From: Zygaena filipendulae
Taxonomy: Eukaryota; Arthropoda; Insecta; Lepidoptera; Zygaenidae
Reading direction: 5' to 3'
Length of the DNA: 64,000 nt
Assembly (NCBI GenBank): GCA_907165275.2
Contig: OU015649.1
Coordinates: forward strand, 3,812,001-3,876,000
Shown: in pieces, positions 11,976 to 24,024 of the stretch
How positions within the stretch are numbered: the stretch's first letter is position 1
How the letters are laid out: the number at the start of each line of letters is the position of its first letter
The notes under the pieces: generated by a model
Databases searched by the model: none
Seen by the model: only the letters and a program-made list of their open reading frames with translations
What the model was told of the DNA's origin: nothing
Translations under genes and position numbers: made by a program

Positions 11976-12085
11976 ATGTCTGTGTTAACAGCATTTCACC
12001 ATTTATATTTTATAGTCCACACTCCACAGAGTAACGTAATCAGTGTTGCCAGATGCCTTGCACCTTTTACTCAGATTGACTAGAC

Positions 12086-12377
12086 TTAAGCGCGCTCCAC
12101 ACGCGAAGCCGCGAAACACCCGCGAACCATGATACCACACTTAGGGCGGGCGCCCACGAGCAACTTTTGTCTTCGCAACTAATTTGTCTTTCACATCAAG
12201 TCTACGGGTTAGTATGAAAGTGCGCACATGTAGCGACGCGACAGTCAGGAGACTTTTGACGCACTTTCATACTAACCCGTAGACTTGATGTGATGTGAAA
12301 GACAAATTAGTTGCGAAGACAAAAGTTGCTCGTGGGCGCCCGCCCTTATAGTGCGCGCGAATGTGGAGAGCGCTTTA
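12086..12377. mobile_element. Hairpin MITE with about 90-base perfect inner arms
   Basis: Outer TIRs AAGCGCGCTCCACA / TGTGGAGAGCGCTT. Inner arms run from GGGCGGGCGCCCACGAGC (12144) to GCTCGTGGGCGCCCGCCC (ending 12345), nearly perfect complements. No coding capacity. Confidence 0.7.
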
Positions 12378-12804
12378 GACCTATTATCTGTAGTAAAAAG
12401 TGTTGTTTAAAATTTTCTTTAACCGAACATTTCCTTCATACATTTATTTTATTTGTTTCTTAATGTGTTTTGTGCTGACTTATGATTGGTTTTTCTAAAC
12501 GAAGCCGATAAAATAAAATTGAAAAAACATCGATATATCGGAGTATCGTTTTTTTTATCAATATAATATCAAACTACGATATTAACGTAGAATAGACGGA
12601 GAATGAACTAGACGAGGCATTCGCGTATAGCGTAAGAGAAAGTGATATTCTTCCTATGTACACATGTAAACTACCAGTATTGCCACTAAATAACTTATTC
12701 CCAATTTCCAAGAAGTTTTAACTTTTTGTAGCTATGGGAAGTAAAATGTAGTTTTATAGGACAGATAGGTTGTTTTGTATATAAACTATAAATCATCGAT
12801 CCCT

Positions 12805-12977
12805 GTAGGGGGAGCACGAATTTTTTCGCTCTCGTCTAGTCGATATCGTCGTAATGTCAAAGCGTTTTTTTGTATGGAAAATGAACAACACTGGATAGGT
12901 GGCGCTGTTCATTTTCCATACAAAAAAAATGCTCGATATCGACTAGACGAGATCGAAAAAATTCGTGCTCCCCCTAC
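12805..12977. mobile_element. Hairpin MITE, about 173 bases
   Basis: Arms start GTAGGGGGAGCACGAAT and end ATTCGTGCTCCCCCTAC, with TCGATATCGTC-type and TGTATGGAAAATGAACA segments paired inside. The loop contains GGATAGGTGGCGC. Confidence 0.7.
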
Positions 12978-13004
12978 TGAAGGTGACGAAGGGATTATTA
13001 ATAT

Positions 13005-13200
13005 ACTAGCTGACCCGCGCGGTTTCACCCGCGGTAATTTCGGAGTTCCCGCGGGAATTTCAGGATAAAATATTGTTATAAACCTTCCTCATGAATCACT
13101 CTATCTATTGGTGAAAACCGTATCAAAATCCGTTGCGCAGTTTTAAAGATTTAAGCATACATAGGGATATAGGGACAGAGAAAGCGACTTTGTTTTATAC
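13005..13200 (-). mobile_element. Helitron-like element
   Basis: Reversed: ACTAG at 13005-13009, then a hairpin GCGCGGTTTCACCCGCGG, the core GGAGTTCCCGCGGGAATTTC and the CTATCTATTGGTGAAAACCG subfamily block. The outer end is eroded. Confidence 0.7.
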
Positions 13201-13281
13201 TTTGCACTATGTTGTGAAGCGGGGCAAGAGAAATGAAAACTATGTAGGTGGCGCGTAAGGCGCGTCATCTGGACAGGCTCT

Positions 13282-13405
13282 AAGGAAAGGAATCATGTCA
13301 CGTGTTCACGCTAAACTGGACTTTAGATTGGACGATTTTACGTGATCATGTGACATGACGATTCGTTTCTCAGTTTTATATGCATTAACGATTGTAGATT
13401 GTCAA
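13282..13405. mobile_element. Hairpin MITE (family M3)
   Basis: Inverted halves AGGAATCATGTCACGTG and TCATGTGACATGACGATTC around a central CTAAACTGGACTTTAGATT. A better-kept copy lies at 52549-52679. Confidence 0.55.
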
Positions 13406-13681
13406 CTTGACTAGGAGGCTGAATAGATTCGAATTAAACTTGGTACATATACAGTTTATACAGATACACGTATATAGGCAAGTAGCTAATATCCTAATTT
13501 AACATTAGATACCTTAGAACCCGGCGCAACGAGGAGTTCCCGAAAGAACCAGAAAGTCTTGCTGGTGAAACTTTAGGCATCCATTATTACAAAATATCAC
13601 GTGTTACGTTGTATACAACGTGTTAATGAATTGACCAAGAACTTAAAATATAAATTATGTCGAAAAAAAATTAACAGTCTA

Positions 13682-13810
13682 AAAATTATTCAACATTAGT
13701 TTGGAGGGGAGGAGGATCTACGAATTTTCAAGCGCTACGCCCGCGCCTACGTGTCAACGACCGATTCGTTTTTTTTTTGCTACGGGCGGGCGGCGTGTTA
13801 CGCGCCAAAT
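13682..13810. repeat. Dispersed repeat, copy 1
   Basis: Shares AAAATTATTCAACATTAGTT, the GCGCTACGCCCGC block and TACGCGCCAAATAT with 56283-56407. GC-rich inverted pieces suggest a MITE; ends are not defined. Confidence 0.5.
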
Positions 13811-13826
13811 ATTGTATTTCAAACAA

Positions 13827-14154
13827 TAGGGATGTTGACAACTTTTGAAAATCAAAATTTCAATTAGTCCGTCTTTTAGAAAATTAAAAATCATTAGACA
13901 CGTATTTTTTTATTTTTCAAATAAATGAAAATACACAGAGATAAAGCGCATTAAAGTTTAGGGTGGGGGCTCGTGACGTCACTTACCGCTACAAGCCGCC
14001 ATACAAACTGCACTAGTTAGTGACGTCACGCGAAATTTCAACTCAATGTATCTCTGTTATTTTTTGAATATGTAAAAAAAGAAAAAATACGTGTCCAATA
14101 TTTTTTATTAATCTACAAGACGGACTAAGAAAAAAAAATTAGTCAAATAGCCTA
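13827..14154. mobile_element. M1 MITE, fullest copy
   Basis: Outer ends TAGGGATGTTGAC / GTCAAATAGCCTA and inner TIR TTAGTCCGTCTT / AAGACGGACTAA. The core has paired GTGACGTCAC sites around AGCCGCCATACAAACTG. Confidence 0.7.
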
Positions 14155-14164
14155 TTTAGACATG

Positions 14165-14404
14165 CGGAGCTAAGATGCGCAACACGATAAAAGTTTATCG
14201 AACCATTTTATCGATTCTCGTCGACATATAATATCGTTTTGTCTACCAGTGGTAACATAGCAGCAAAGAATGTTTAACCGAATTTAGTCTTAACTCAATA
14301 CCTCATTAATGCACTTTTTTGCTTGGACGCCCACAAATATTTGTCGTGTCGACAATTTTATCTTTCGTTCGATAAACATATCATGTTGCGCATCCAGCTC
14401 CGCA
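14165..14404. mobile_element. MITE, family M2 (GCGGAGCTAAGATGCGCAA ends)
   Basis: TIRs GCGGAGCTAAGATGCGCAAC and GTTGCGCATCCAGCTCCGC with ATCGATA motifs. Its right half holds TTAACTCAATACCTC and GGACGCCCACAAAT, shared with the element at 42236-42594. Related ends occur at 38417-38560. Confidence 0.65.
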
Positions 14405-15679
14405 GGGCTAGTAAAAATAATAATAATACTATTTTTTTAATTCAATTTTTCGCAAATCTGCGTTGTTCTTAATTTACACCCGCCAAACTGCACAGCAGTT
14501 TGTTGGCAGACAAACCACTCCCATTATTTTGTTGTTCTTATAATCCTATGTAAAACATGGTGCGATCAATTCGGAAGTCGATTCTGAACCAACTACATTC
14601 AATTCATTCAATGCAGTCAATTCATTCATTAACACGTTGTAGTGACAAATAACAAAAAAGAAAAGCACATAATCAGGACCCGACAGAGTTTCAGGGTGAA
14701 TTTATAAATGTTATCTTTATTAGAAGGTACCTACATCTGTTTGTGAATACTGAAAGTAAATTTGAAAGACTTTCTTGACTAATTGATATAATAATCAAGC
14801 AATTTGAATACACATGTAGCTATGTTAGGAGTTCGAAAGGGAATTCCTATTTTACACGTGGGTCTATATACGGGTCACAGCTAATATAGAGTATAATATT
14901 ATAATAATGTGTGGTCTTTTTAGGTATCTTAAGGCATCGTCCTTAGGTACCTACATTGAGCACCTTATGTACGAGTATTTCGAACTTACAAAATAATGTT
15001 ACATTCTTGAATCCACTTATGTGGGTCTGTCTTTCACAGTACTTCAAAGCTATAAAGCGTCATTGGAAGGTTTCACTTCAATAGAAGAGGCGAACACAAA
15101 AGGAAAGAGGGCTAGGTAATGGTGGACACAATGGAAATACTGTTTGGACTAGAAGCGGGCCCGACCTACAATAGTGGACGCAAAACTTATTTTATTTCTT
15201 TACACTATACAGCGTGTAAATTTAACCGAAGGACTTATTGAAAACCTAGATAATTATAAATTCTTGGTTAAGTACAAGTTACTAATAAAAATATCAAAAA
15301 CTAATAAATCACAAGCAAACCTTAGATAATTTAATCCGGATAAACCTGAATCTCGGAAACGGTTCCAATGATTTTCATGAAATTTAGTATGCATGGGGTT
15401 TCGGGGGCGATTAAACGATTTAGCTCGGTTTCATTTTTAGAAAACGTCGTTTTATCCGTGTTTTCAGGCAGTTAAAAATGAGTGTTTGGTTTGTCTTTCT
15501 ACTTTACAACAGCTGGCGCTACTAGCGAAGCTCGTTCGCCCAAATATTAGTATTTTGTACGTCGTACCACTCGTACCCGAACCACCTGTTAACCCATCCA
15601 CCCATCATACCTATAAATACACAGTTTATGATTTAATTTACAAAACGTACTACATCTTTCTTCCATAATCTTATCTTTT
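14405..15679. other. 1.3 kb without recognised gene or element
   Basis: AT-rich, with short open frames only. I see no splice-compatible coding run and no clear repeat ends. Confidence 0.4.
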
Positions 15680-16148
15680 CTTAATATATATAAATCACGT
15701 TTCACGTTGTTTGTCCGCTATGGACTCCGAAACTACTGAACGGATTTTGATAAAATTTTGTAACCATTTATAATATGGTTCAACTTAAAAGATAGGATAC
15801 TTTTTATCCCGGAGTTCCCGCGGTAACTCCGAAATTACCGCGGATGAAATCGCGGGGGACAGCTAGTCTTAATATAAATCACGTGTCACGTTGTCTGTCC
15901 GCGATGGACTCCGAAACTACTGAACGGATTTTGATAAAATTTTGTAACCATTTATAATATGGTCCAACTTAAAAGATAGGATAGTTTTTATCCCAGAATT
16001 CCCGCGGGAACTCTGGAATTATTGCGGGGAACAGCTAATTACCGTAAACTACTGTCTGGGATACAAAGAAGGACATAGAGTACTTTTTTCCCGGAATTCC
16101 CGCGGGAACTCCGAAAATACCGCGGATGAAATCGCGGGAGATAGCTAT
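15680..16148 (+). mobile_element. Two Helitron-like elements head to tail
   Basis: The first ends CTAG at 15863-15866; the second begins TCTTAATATAAATCAC directly after it. Both share TCCGCGATGGACTCCGAAAC-type sequence (first copy CCGCTATGG) and AAGATAGGAT; the second runs to a decayed end GATAGCTATT. Confidence 0.75.
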
Positions 16149-16739
16149 TTCTTATATTTTTAAGCTTATTCTAAAGGATTTCGATTAGTTACGAGTAGTT
16201 CTACGGTACCGGCTACGATGCTACGCGCGTAGCACAAGTTACGACAAAAATGATAGCGGCGTATTTCACCGCCGCGTCGCGCGACTGTAAAGTAGGTACA
16301 ATGAGCTTTATACAATAGATACTATAGAACCCAAAAAGTATTTTATTTTAGCCGCGTGCGCCGTAGAAAACTATAGTAAGTTAGGTACAGACTTGATGTT
16401 TGAACGCGAACGTAGGTCGTTATATCATAGCTTATTTTCAGTATGCAACTTACCATCTACAGCGGCAGCGTAAGGACCCTGAAATGTCAAGCCCGTATTA
16501 TTAATGTGCCTTCTATCACCGACAAGGTCAATAGACTGTCTTAGAGATCAATTCTAGCTCAAAACATATTTTTCGTCTCCATCACACACGTAAAGGTAAC
16601 TTACAGAGCGACATCAATAGTTATTACGTTGCAATAGAATCTATTGTTGATGCGTTGTTAGTTGTACTCGTATATGCGCTATTGTGAACTTATGTATAAG
16701 ATAGTTAAAGTTAATTGTTTGTAAATTGTATTTTGTGTG

Positions 16740-16960
16740 TGTAAAATATGATTTTGCATGTGTGTAGGTACCTACATGTGTTGTATGCGCGACGTATTGT
16801 GAGCGTTCACACAATACGCCGCGCGGCTTTGTGTCGGCTCTCGCGCCATTGTCAACGAACATATTACACAATGTTTCCACATTGTGTCTGCTCTAGCCGG
16901 TTCTGGCTTCTTCCTTTGATGAGGCACACGTCTTATTTGTCTTCTGTTATGTAGGTATTC
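16740..16960. promoter_or_regulatory. Repeat-free island with SOX-type sites
   Basis: GC-richer than its flanks (GCCGCGCGGC, CTCGCGCCATTGT). CCATTGT at 16846, with ACAATGT and ACATTGT just after. Possible regulatory module; inference only. Confidence 0.25.
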
Positions 16961-17224
16961 ATTTTATTGCTATCTTTTATTTTTATTATCCATGATGACA
17001 TATGGGTCGAACGCGTATACTTAGCCGAAGTTATGTTTCTAAGCCTCTTGTGAAGTTATTGTTAAGTGTTATAACAGAAACTTTTATCTTTGCCAGTTAG
17101 TCGGCGCCAGGTTTATTTATTTTATGTACCTACCCATTATACCCATATTTACCTACCTATACCTATAGATTTCCAACAGTTGGTAAGACAGTATCCGTTA
17201 CTATCGGCTCTACTACTATACCTA

Positions 17225-17554
17225 TATTATAAAACAAAGTCCTCAGTCGCGTCTGTCTGTCTGCTTGTATGTGTGTTCGCGATAAACTCAAAAACTACTG
17301 AACGGATTCTCATGCGGTTTCCACCAATAGATAGAGTGATTCATGAGGAAGGTTTAGGTTTAGGTAGGTACAATCTGTCAAGATTTTGGATAAGTTGGTT
17401 GAGATATGACGATAATAATTGTTGGAAGCGTTGGAAAAAGTGCATTGAATTTTGCGAACTACACGTTGTCAGGAGTACAAAGAAATAATTTTTGTCCTGG
17501 AATTCCCGTGGGAACTCTTGAATTATCGCGGATCTAACCGCAGGGAACAGCTAG
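17225..17554 (+). mobile_element. Helitron-like element
   Basis: Contains CTACTGAACGGATTCTCATG and CCACCAATAGATAGAGTGAT. Ends GGGAACAG-CTAG (17551-17554) followed by T. Confidence 0.7.
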
Positions 17555-18281
17555 TACCTAAATGCAACGAACAATTTGCACATGAAAAATACATATATTG
17601 TCTAGATGTAGGAATTTGTTTTTACATTCCTAAAACGATGCATGTAGTAAAATGTTTTTCTATAATATTTTTCTATAGGTAGGTAGGTACTTTCATAGTC
17701 TCTAATTATCCAAAATTCATATCTAATTATCAGAAAACTATGATACTTGGTGACTGCCGAACAAAATGTGATCCTGGAATTATGTGAACAGTGTATTCTG
17801 CAAGGAAAGGGGTTGACGTTAGTGCGGTGCGCGGAAGCCTGCGCAGCAATCAGTAATCACCGTCAAGTGGTAAACATGGCTGGCCCTCGCGGCTCGCAGT
17901 CTGTCCAACACGCTCCAAGAGTTCGCTCGGCTGTCTCGTGGGCCGTCACGTCGTCTTGCCGAACTTTTTCGACAACTTTCTGTTTTCCCGCCAATATTAT
18001 TTTGTATTCTTTTTCTACTTTTATTGTGTGATTCTTGTGCACCAGTTATGTTGAACTGTGCAGTGAGCTGTGATTTTCGAGTGAATTTTGTTGTGATATA
18101 TTGTGTCCTTTTTGGAGATAAATAATGTTTGTTTATTTATGCCTTGGATGATACTTGGTAAGTTTGATGTCATACTAATGAGGCTAAATTATTATTGAGC
18201 TATCACATCATCCAATAAGGTAGGTAGGTACCTACGAGTTAACGAAGTAGTTACAAACATTTAAACTAACAATCATTATTT

Positions 18282-18483
18282 ACTAGCTGTTCGCCGAGGT
18301 TTCACCCGAGGTAATTTCGAAGTTCCCGCGGGAGATCGAGAATAAAAAGTACCCTATGTCCTTCTCTGTATCGCTGCCAACTTGCATACAAAATTTCATG
18401 ATGATCGGTTGAGCCGTTAAGGCGTGAAAGCATAACAAACAAACAAACAAACACACTTTCGCATTTATAATATTAGTAAGGAT
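18282..18483 (-). mobile_element. Helitron-like element
   Basis: Reversed: ACTAGCTGTTCGCCGAGG, hairpin, GGAGATCGAGAATAAAAAGT, a CAAACAAACAAACAAAC tract, then TTTATAATATTAGTAAGGA. Confidence 0.75.
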
Positions 18484-18988
18484 TACAACATAAATATTAT
18501 GTATAAAGACATTACTAAATACTAGGTATATATAACTTTTGTAGTTCTTAATAACTTCGTGACTTACTTACCTATTGAGTGATGTGTTGATATTCTTTTC
18601 TCACTACCTATATTTACATTAAAAATGTTTGTCTCTTTTTAGTCTGCGTGCGACAAACTAGTCATGGGTTGTCGTGTGCGAGTGGAGAAAGGTTCCTAAA
18701 AAAAACCACTATTATCTAGGTAGTACCTTGCAACGCGTACCTATCGGGCACAGCTATATATAATATTTAGTTAGAAATAAATAAAGATTATTAATAAATT
18801 AATAATACAAAATAGGTATTAGTTTTTTACTGACGTAGCTTGTAGTTCATAAAAATAAATAGTATTATTAATTACACGTAACAGGTATTGATTGGCTGAT
18901 TGCTCCTAATCTTCATCATCGTCAACAAATTTGGTAAGTTATAGATTTAAAAAAGAGTTTCGCATTTAATTTTTTGTGTCTTAAGACT

Positions 18989-19155
18989 AACGGCCGCACA
19001 CAGAGTCGTTTTAATGATTACTTAATTTTAGGTAAAGATTTTTGAAACAAAATTACCGCAATCAGAGACGTTCATTAAATTAATGTCAATTGGCATATTT
19101 TAACTAAATTTAACTTAATTAGTCAAATGCCAATAAACATTAATTAAAACGACTC
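18989..19155. mobile_element. MITE, family M4, shorter copy
   Basis: GGCCGCACACAGAGTCGTTT and AACGACTCTGG ends, with inner GCAATCAGAGACGTTCA and TTAACTTAATTAGTC shared with the fuller copy at 60305-60541. The right arm is cut short. Confidence 0.65.
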
Positions 19156-19489
19156 TGGTAAAAGTTAAAACGATGCCCTGAGCATAAAAAAGGCAGAAGT
19201 TATTTGCAATGTTTGAGTACTATATAGGTACTTTAACTTACCTACTCAAAGATATGTTTCGATCAGATGTTTTAGGTGTTTTGGTAGTTATTAATATCCG
19301 ATTCTTTATCAGGTTAAGTTTAAAATTTATTCAAAACTCTATACCAACAACAACAACAGACCAATTTCTTCGTATTAATTATATTTACCTAAGATTTTAG
19401 TAACCATAACGCTCAGCTATCGCCATCCGCTATCGATAGTCACATATCTACTTAGTTAGACATGGCAAAGTTGCAAACAGCAAAATAAT

Positions 19490-19815
19490 GTAGAGTCGCG
19501 GAATTAACGCTCCCATTGTGTTAGTACAATAATCCGCTATCTAGGCCAGCCTCAGTGCTGCAGACGAACCTTTTGTCTTTCATGTTCGCCGTTAATAATG
19601 GCGGGCACCGAAACAGCCGCGCACAATACCGCGAAATGTGCGCGTTTTCATTTGCAAGACAAAACGCGCTTTGTTGTTTGCCCGCTCAATACGAAATTTA
19701 TAGCGGGTGGACAAAGTCATATTGACGTTCGCTGTTCAGCCGTCGAACGGCCGATGGGCATAAATGCATTACGATTGCTATTCGCTCGTTTGGAACTATT
19801 AAATCATACGTAGGT
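19490..19815. promoter_or_regulatory. GC-rich island
   Basis: Contains CCATTGT (19513), TAATGGCGGGCACCG, many GCGC words and ACAAAG/CTTTGT cores. A 71-codon frame starting near 19598 covers it but has no recognisable domain; I favour non-coding. Inference. Confidence 0.25.
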
Positions 19816-20554
19816 ATCTATCTACCATTTTGCACGAGTTTTACCTATACGAGAATAACTCACGCAACAATTATACCGTAAGTTCAGTAATCTTAAGGAA
19901 TATTTTTGAGAAACTCGTAATAATCAGCAAAAGCTAAGGTTAATATACATATTAACTATCGGATAGGTAGTTAACTTAGAAAAAAACTATTAATATTGAT
20001 CTATTTTATCATTCATTTATAATTGAATAGGTATTTCATTTTACCATGAAATTAAATAAGTAAGCAAGATCATTATAATGGTATGCATTATGTGGTATGC
20101 ATTTCTATTTATAGTAGGTAAGTAGGTAAGAGGTACTAATTTGTGATAATAAGGAAAAAAAAATTGCATCCCGTAATCGGTCGAATGTGTGTATGTGTTG
20201 TTGGTGTGATGTGTTTATCAAATTCGGAAACACTTTTTGAATTATTTCAGTAAAAGTAAAGACTAGAGTAACAGAAGTGTAAAAAGCAGAAAACTCGAGT
20301 GGTTACTGCGGTTACCAGTTGTCTATAACCACTAGCCGTTTGAAAGGCTTTGCCGTACTCCGCGCGCCGCGCCGGCCGGCTTTTGGGATCTTGCGTGGGC
20401 GGCCATTGCCTCGGGAAGTTTACCGGAAAATAAAATATTCATTCGAATACATAATATAGGTACTTTAATTTCTCTAATGACTGATAAAGTAACAGAATCA
20501 ACTAATCAAGGCTGCGATGCTTGGTATGCTATCGTTGTACGGAAACCTAACGAT

Positions 20555-20930
20555 AGTATATTATGACTTGTGTGGCGACCCCTACGCTACAAGTCGACAA
20601 GTACTGGCTATATGCGACTGCATATATACGACATCCGACGATCTACAGCCGGAGCCGCGGTTCCCCAGTCACACCACCTCGCCCGGCGGGAAGTTTCTCC
20701 TTTGGTGGCGGTCGAACCATATTATCTATCCCGCTCCCACTACGGTAGTGACCCCGGCGTGATTGAAAGCAGCCTTCATCACCATCGAACTCCCCATTAA
20801 AGTCAGCATGGCTCAAGACAGTCTCGACTCATCGCAGAATACGAGCACGGCTCAACATGGTCTCAACTCACTACATACCACGGAGATTATCCATCCCGCT
20901 CCCGCTAAACTTGAAAAAATACCTTTCTTT
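20555..20930 (+). mobile_element. Possible remnant of an LTR-retrotransposon leader
   Basis: A TAGTGACCCCGGCGTGATTG stretch at about 20746 resembles a primer binding site in insect retroelements. The CATCCCGCTCCC phrase occurs on both sides of it (about 20727 and 20898). No pol remnant was found nearby. Confidence 0.25.
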
Positions 20931-22740
20931 AAGTTTCATGTTTCACAGGAAAAGGGAAAAAGAAAAGGAAAGAGGTACCTACAAGAGAACCACAAACTAC
21001 ACGGCTGTCGAATGGCCAGCTGGACCCAAAAAGTTATGGGTGTGAAGGTAGAAGACCACAAAGAGAAGACCAACAGCAAACATGGTGGCAAATATACACT
21101 GTATCTATTACCTATGCTCCATACCATTGGAACGAAGTTCTGTAAATGAGGGTGAAAACCGCATCAAAATACGTTGCGTAGTTTAGAAAAGCAAAGCGGA
21201 CAAAAACAGAAAGATATATACCTGGGATCTGCCCAAAAATAGGTATTTATAAAAAATACAAGTACTTTCTCTTTCATCAATATTATAATAATAAGTACTT
21301 TCCAATGCATAAAAAAAGCGTGGAAATCGTACAAAAACTCGGAACCCCCGCGCAAAGTTACTCTCGAGATCCAAAGAGGTCGTGGCGTCACAAAAGCGAC
21401 GTAATTGGCCCGTTCTTTTTCTAGTTCTCTCCGTAAGAAGCATTCAGAACCAATGAGACGTGTGCATTTAAATGACATACCGCTGCTTTGTGGGGGCGCA
21501 CTAAAAGTTGGTTGCAACTTGTGATGATTCGGAAACCACCAACGTTTCATACTTGGTAGCTTGGAGGGTCGAGTGCTATTGGTTTTAATTAACATCTATC
21601 TTCTGCTTTCTTTATCTCCATACAAAAAATAAATATAAAAGCAATCAAGTATGTAGTTAATGTACGTAACTAACCAAACAATTATATTGTACAATGAGAA
21701 ACTCGAAAGATTCCACCTTTACACATGGTACCATATAATATTTTCTCTTAGAATTTCACTCAAATACTTCCCAAGCGTCAAAACTAAGGAAAATAAGGTT
21801 TTATTTGTGCTATTTTAAAAAAATCTACACCTAACTCCTGCGTAAGTCAGTCGGGCCTGATCTCGACTGAATTTTTTTCTCGTGACTTAAAAAGGATACT
21901 TTGTTACGTGTTTTTAAATGTTACTCAATAATAGTTTCTTGTGCGTCCCGCTTCGTTCCCTCGGTGATATACGTAGCGACTACATAGGTAGGTGCACCCC
22001 TAGCCCCTTCTTTCTCCTATTGAATCGGCTCCCCACTCACACATTCATTCTTTGGAGCTTTTGTGGAAACTCTTAGCTTTTTGTGGCGACGCCTGCCATG
22101 AGTTTCGGTCATACTATGAGTATTAGTTTTTTTATTTATTTATTTATTCATAAGTTTACCAACAATTATTACAATTCATCGTACCTACATTAAAAAAGAG
22201 ATTGCTAGTATTAGGTAAACATCACAAAAATTATACAACTAAACATGAAACTAAGTTAGGTACCTACTTAAAGAGTCAAGTGCACTCCTCATTAAGCGAT
22301 AGAAGTTACCATATTAACTAACATTTATATTTAAAAGGTGACTATGGTAGTTATTACATCCATTAAAAGTCTATGCGTAATCCAAATAGTGATACATGAT
22401 TCACTTATTGAGCAATCTACTTACTTAGCCTAGCTATAGGAGAATAATACAGTACAGTCCTACGGAATGGGGGTACAAATGGGAGAATGGCTGCTAGTGG
22501 CAATTGGGTGCATGACTCGAAATATTATGAAGATCATCTCATCTGTAGAGGGATAAACGGTTTTGTAAAGAAATATGTGGGTCGTGAAATAAGTAGAATG
22601 TAATATGAATGAATGGCCAACGAAGAACGAACTCGAAGTATCAACGAGGACGTGTAGCGTGAAGCACAATTAACTACCTATTTAATTAATTTCATTAGTT
22701 TAGTATTTAAAGCTATTTTTGTATTACAGGGATCAGAAAA
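20930..22740. other. 1.8 kb without recognised gene
   Basis: Overlapping short open frames near 20950-21130 and 21170-21590 on both strands have no recognisable domain. About 21340-21560 and 21950-22110 are GC-richer and repeat-free; a TTTA microsatellite lies near 22130-22150. Confidence 0.35.
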
Positions 22741-23052
22741 TCTATATACTTACCTATATAAAAATGAATCCCTATTTCCCTTGGTCAGTTGGTCACGGCA
22801 TCACGCGTGAACGGCTGGACCAATTTCACCAATTATTTCTTGTTGTGTTTGTTATTGTAAGGAGAAGGTTCTTAAGACTGAAGTTTGGAGTTCCTGTGGG
22901 ATTTCCGAAACTCACGCGGGTGAATCTCCGAAACGGTTGGAACGGCACTTTCACTGCTGATTAGCTGATGTTATAAGAAGTAAATTAGGCTACTTTGTAG
23001 TACCTGCAGTAATTCCGAAACTCACGCGGGTGAAACCGCGGGGCACAGCTAG
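22741..23052 (+). mobile_element. Helitron-like element (well-kept ends)
   Basis: A|TCTATATACTTACC start, then at the 3' end a perfect hairpin CGCGG-GTGAAA-CCGCG (23025-23040), GGGCACAG and CTAG|T (23049-23052). Insertion between A and T and a CTRR end are Helitron hallmarks. A different subfamily from 15680; about 55883-56100 and 58060-58170 are related fragments. Confidence 0.8.
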
Positions 23053-23499
23053 TATTTAATAATATCATTCTTTTCTTCTATCGTTTAAAACAAATAGGTT
23101 TTTGCGTCTATTTGTAACCACATATTATTTGAACTAGCTATACGCAATGGATTTGGATGGGTTTTTACTTGAGGAATTCCTTCTAGAAGGTTTTTATAGA
23201 TAATAGGGAGTTCCTGAGGGAATTTGAAATTATATTATTTAGATAGACATGAAATTTTGTTGTTTCAGAGCCTTTTAAAAACAACCACAAAATAATTGTA
23301 GGTACCTCCATTTTGGGGAAGCTAATATTATAATGTCATACTCCACGAGTAGGTATCAAATAACCGTAGTTTTGTAAACTTTGCAACATTTATCCATTGA
23401 TATAAGAATTAATTGACGTTACCCTAGCACACATCACGTTTACCTACCTATATTTGCTCAATAAATAGATTGGCGCTTCGCACATAAAAGTCTAGTATT

Positions 23500-23720
23500 A
23501 AAGTTAACAATGGTTACTTGGTGAAAGGGGGGGAGGCGCGTGGTGGGGATGGGCGATCGGTATTTGGTGCTCGCATTGTCGTTGAATAACTTTTGTCCCT
23601 ATTGTGTTTCTTGCTGAAATAGACGCACAAAGAGTCCGCGGTGTGGAACACCAAACGAAATTCATCAGGGCGGCGATTGTTCGTCTTTAATGATGTTTGA
23701 AGCTACAATTTGTACGTATC
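23500..23720. promoter_or_regulatory. Repeat-free island
   Basis: ACAATGG at 23507, CGCATTGTCG and CCTATTGT further on, and GC-rich GGGGGGGAGGCGCG. Possible regulatory module; inference. Confidence 0.22.
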
Positions 23721-23788
23721 TAATACGATATTTCGACTTTTTTCTCTGTAATATATACTAGGTACCTACTTTTTAAGAAATATTAGAT

Positions 23789-23990
23789 ACTAGCTGCGCC
23801 CCGCGGTTCCACCCGCGGTAATTTTGAAGTTATCGCGGGAATTCCGGAATAAAAAGTACCCTATGTCCTTTTCTGTACCCCTGACATCGTGTATCTATGC
23901 CAAATTTCATCCAAATCCGTTCAGCCGTTTTTGCGTAATTGAGTAACAAACATCTAAACATCCACACTTTCAGATTTATATTGTCCCCCG
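23789..23990 (-). mobile_element. Helitron-like element
   Basis: ACTAGCTGCGCCCCGCGG, hairpin CCGCGGTTCCACCCGCGG, then GGAATTCCGGAATAAAAAGT. Confidence 0.75.
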
Positions 23991-24024
23991 CGATTTTATC
24001 CGCATAGTATTCCTTAACCCTACT

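Noticed and set aside
17747..18031. 94-codon open frame
   Set aside because: No domain, no splice context and composition like its flanks.
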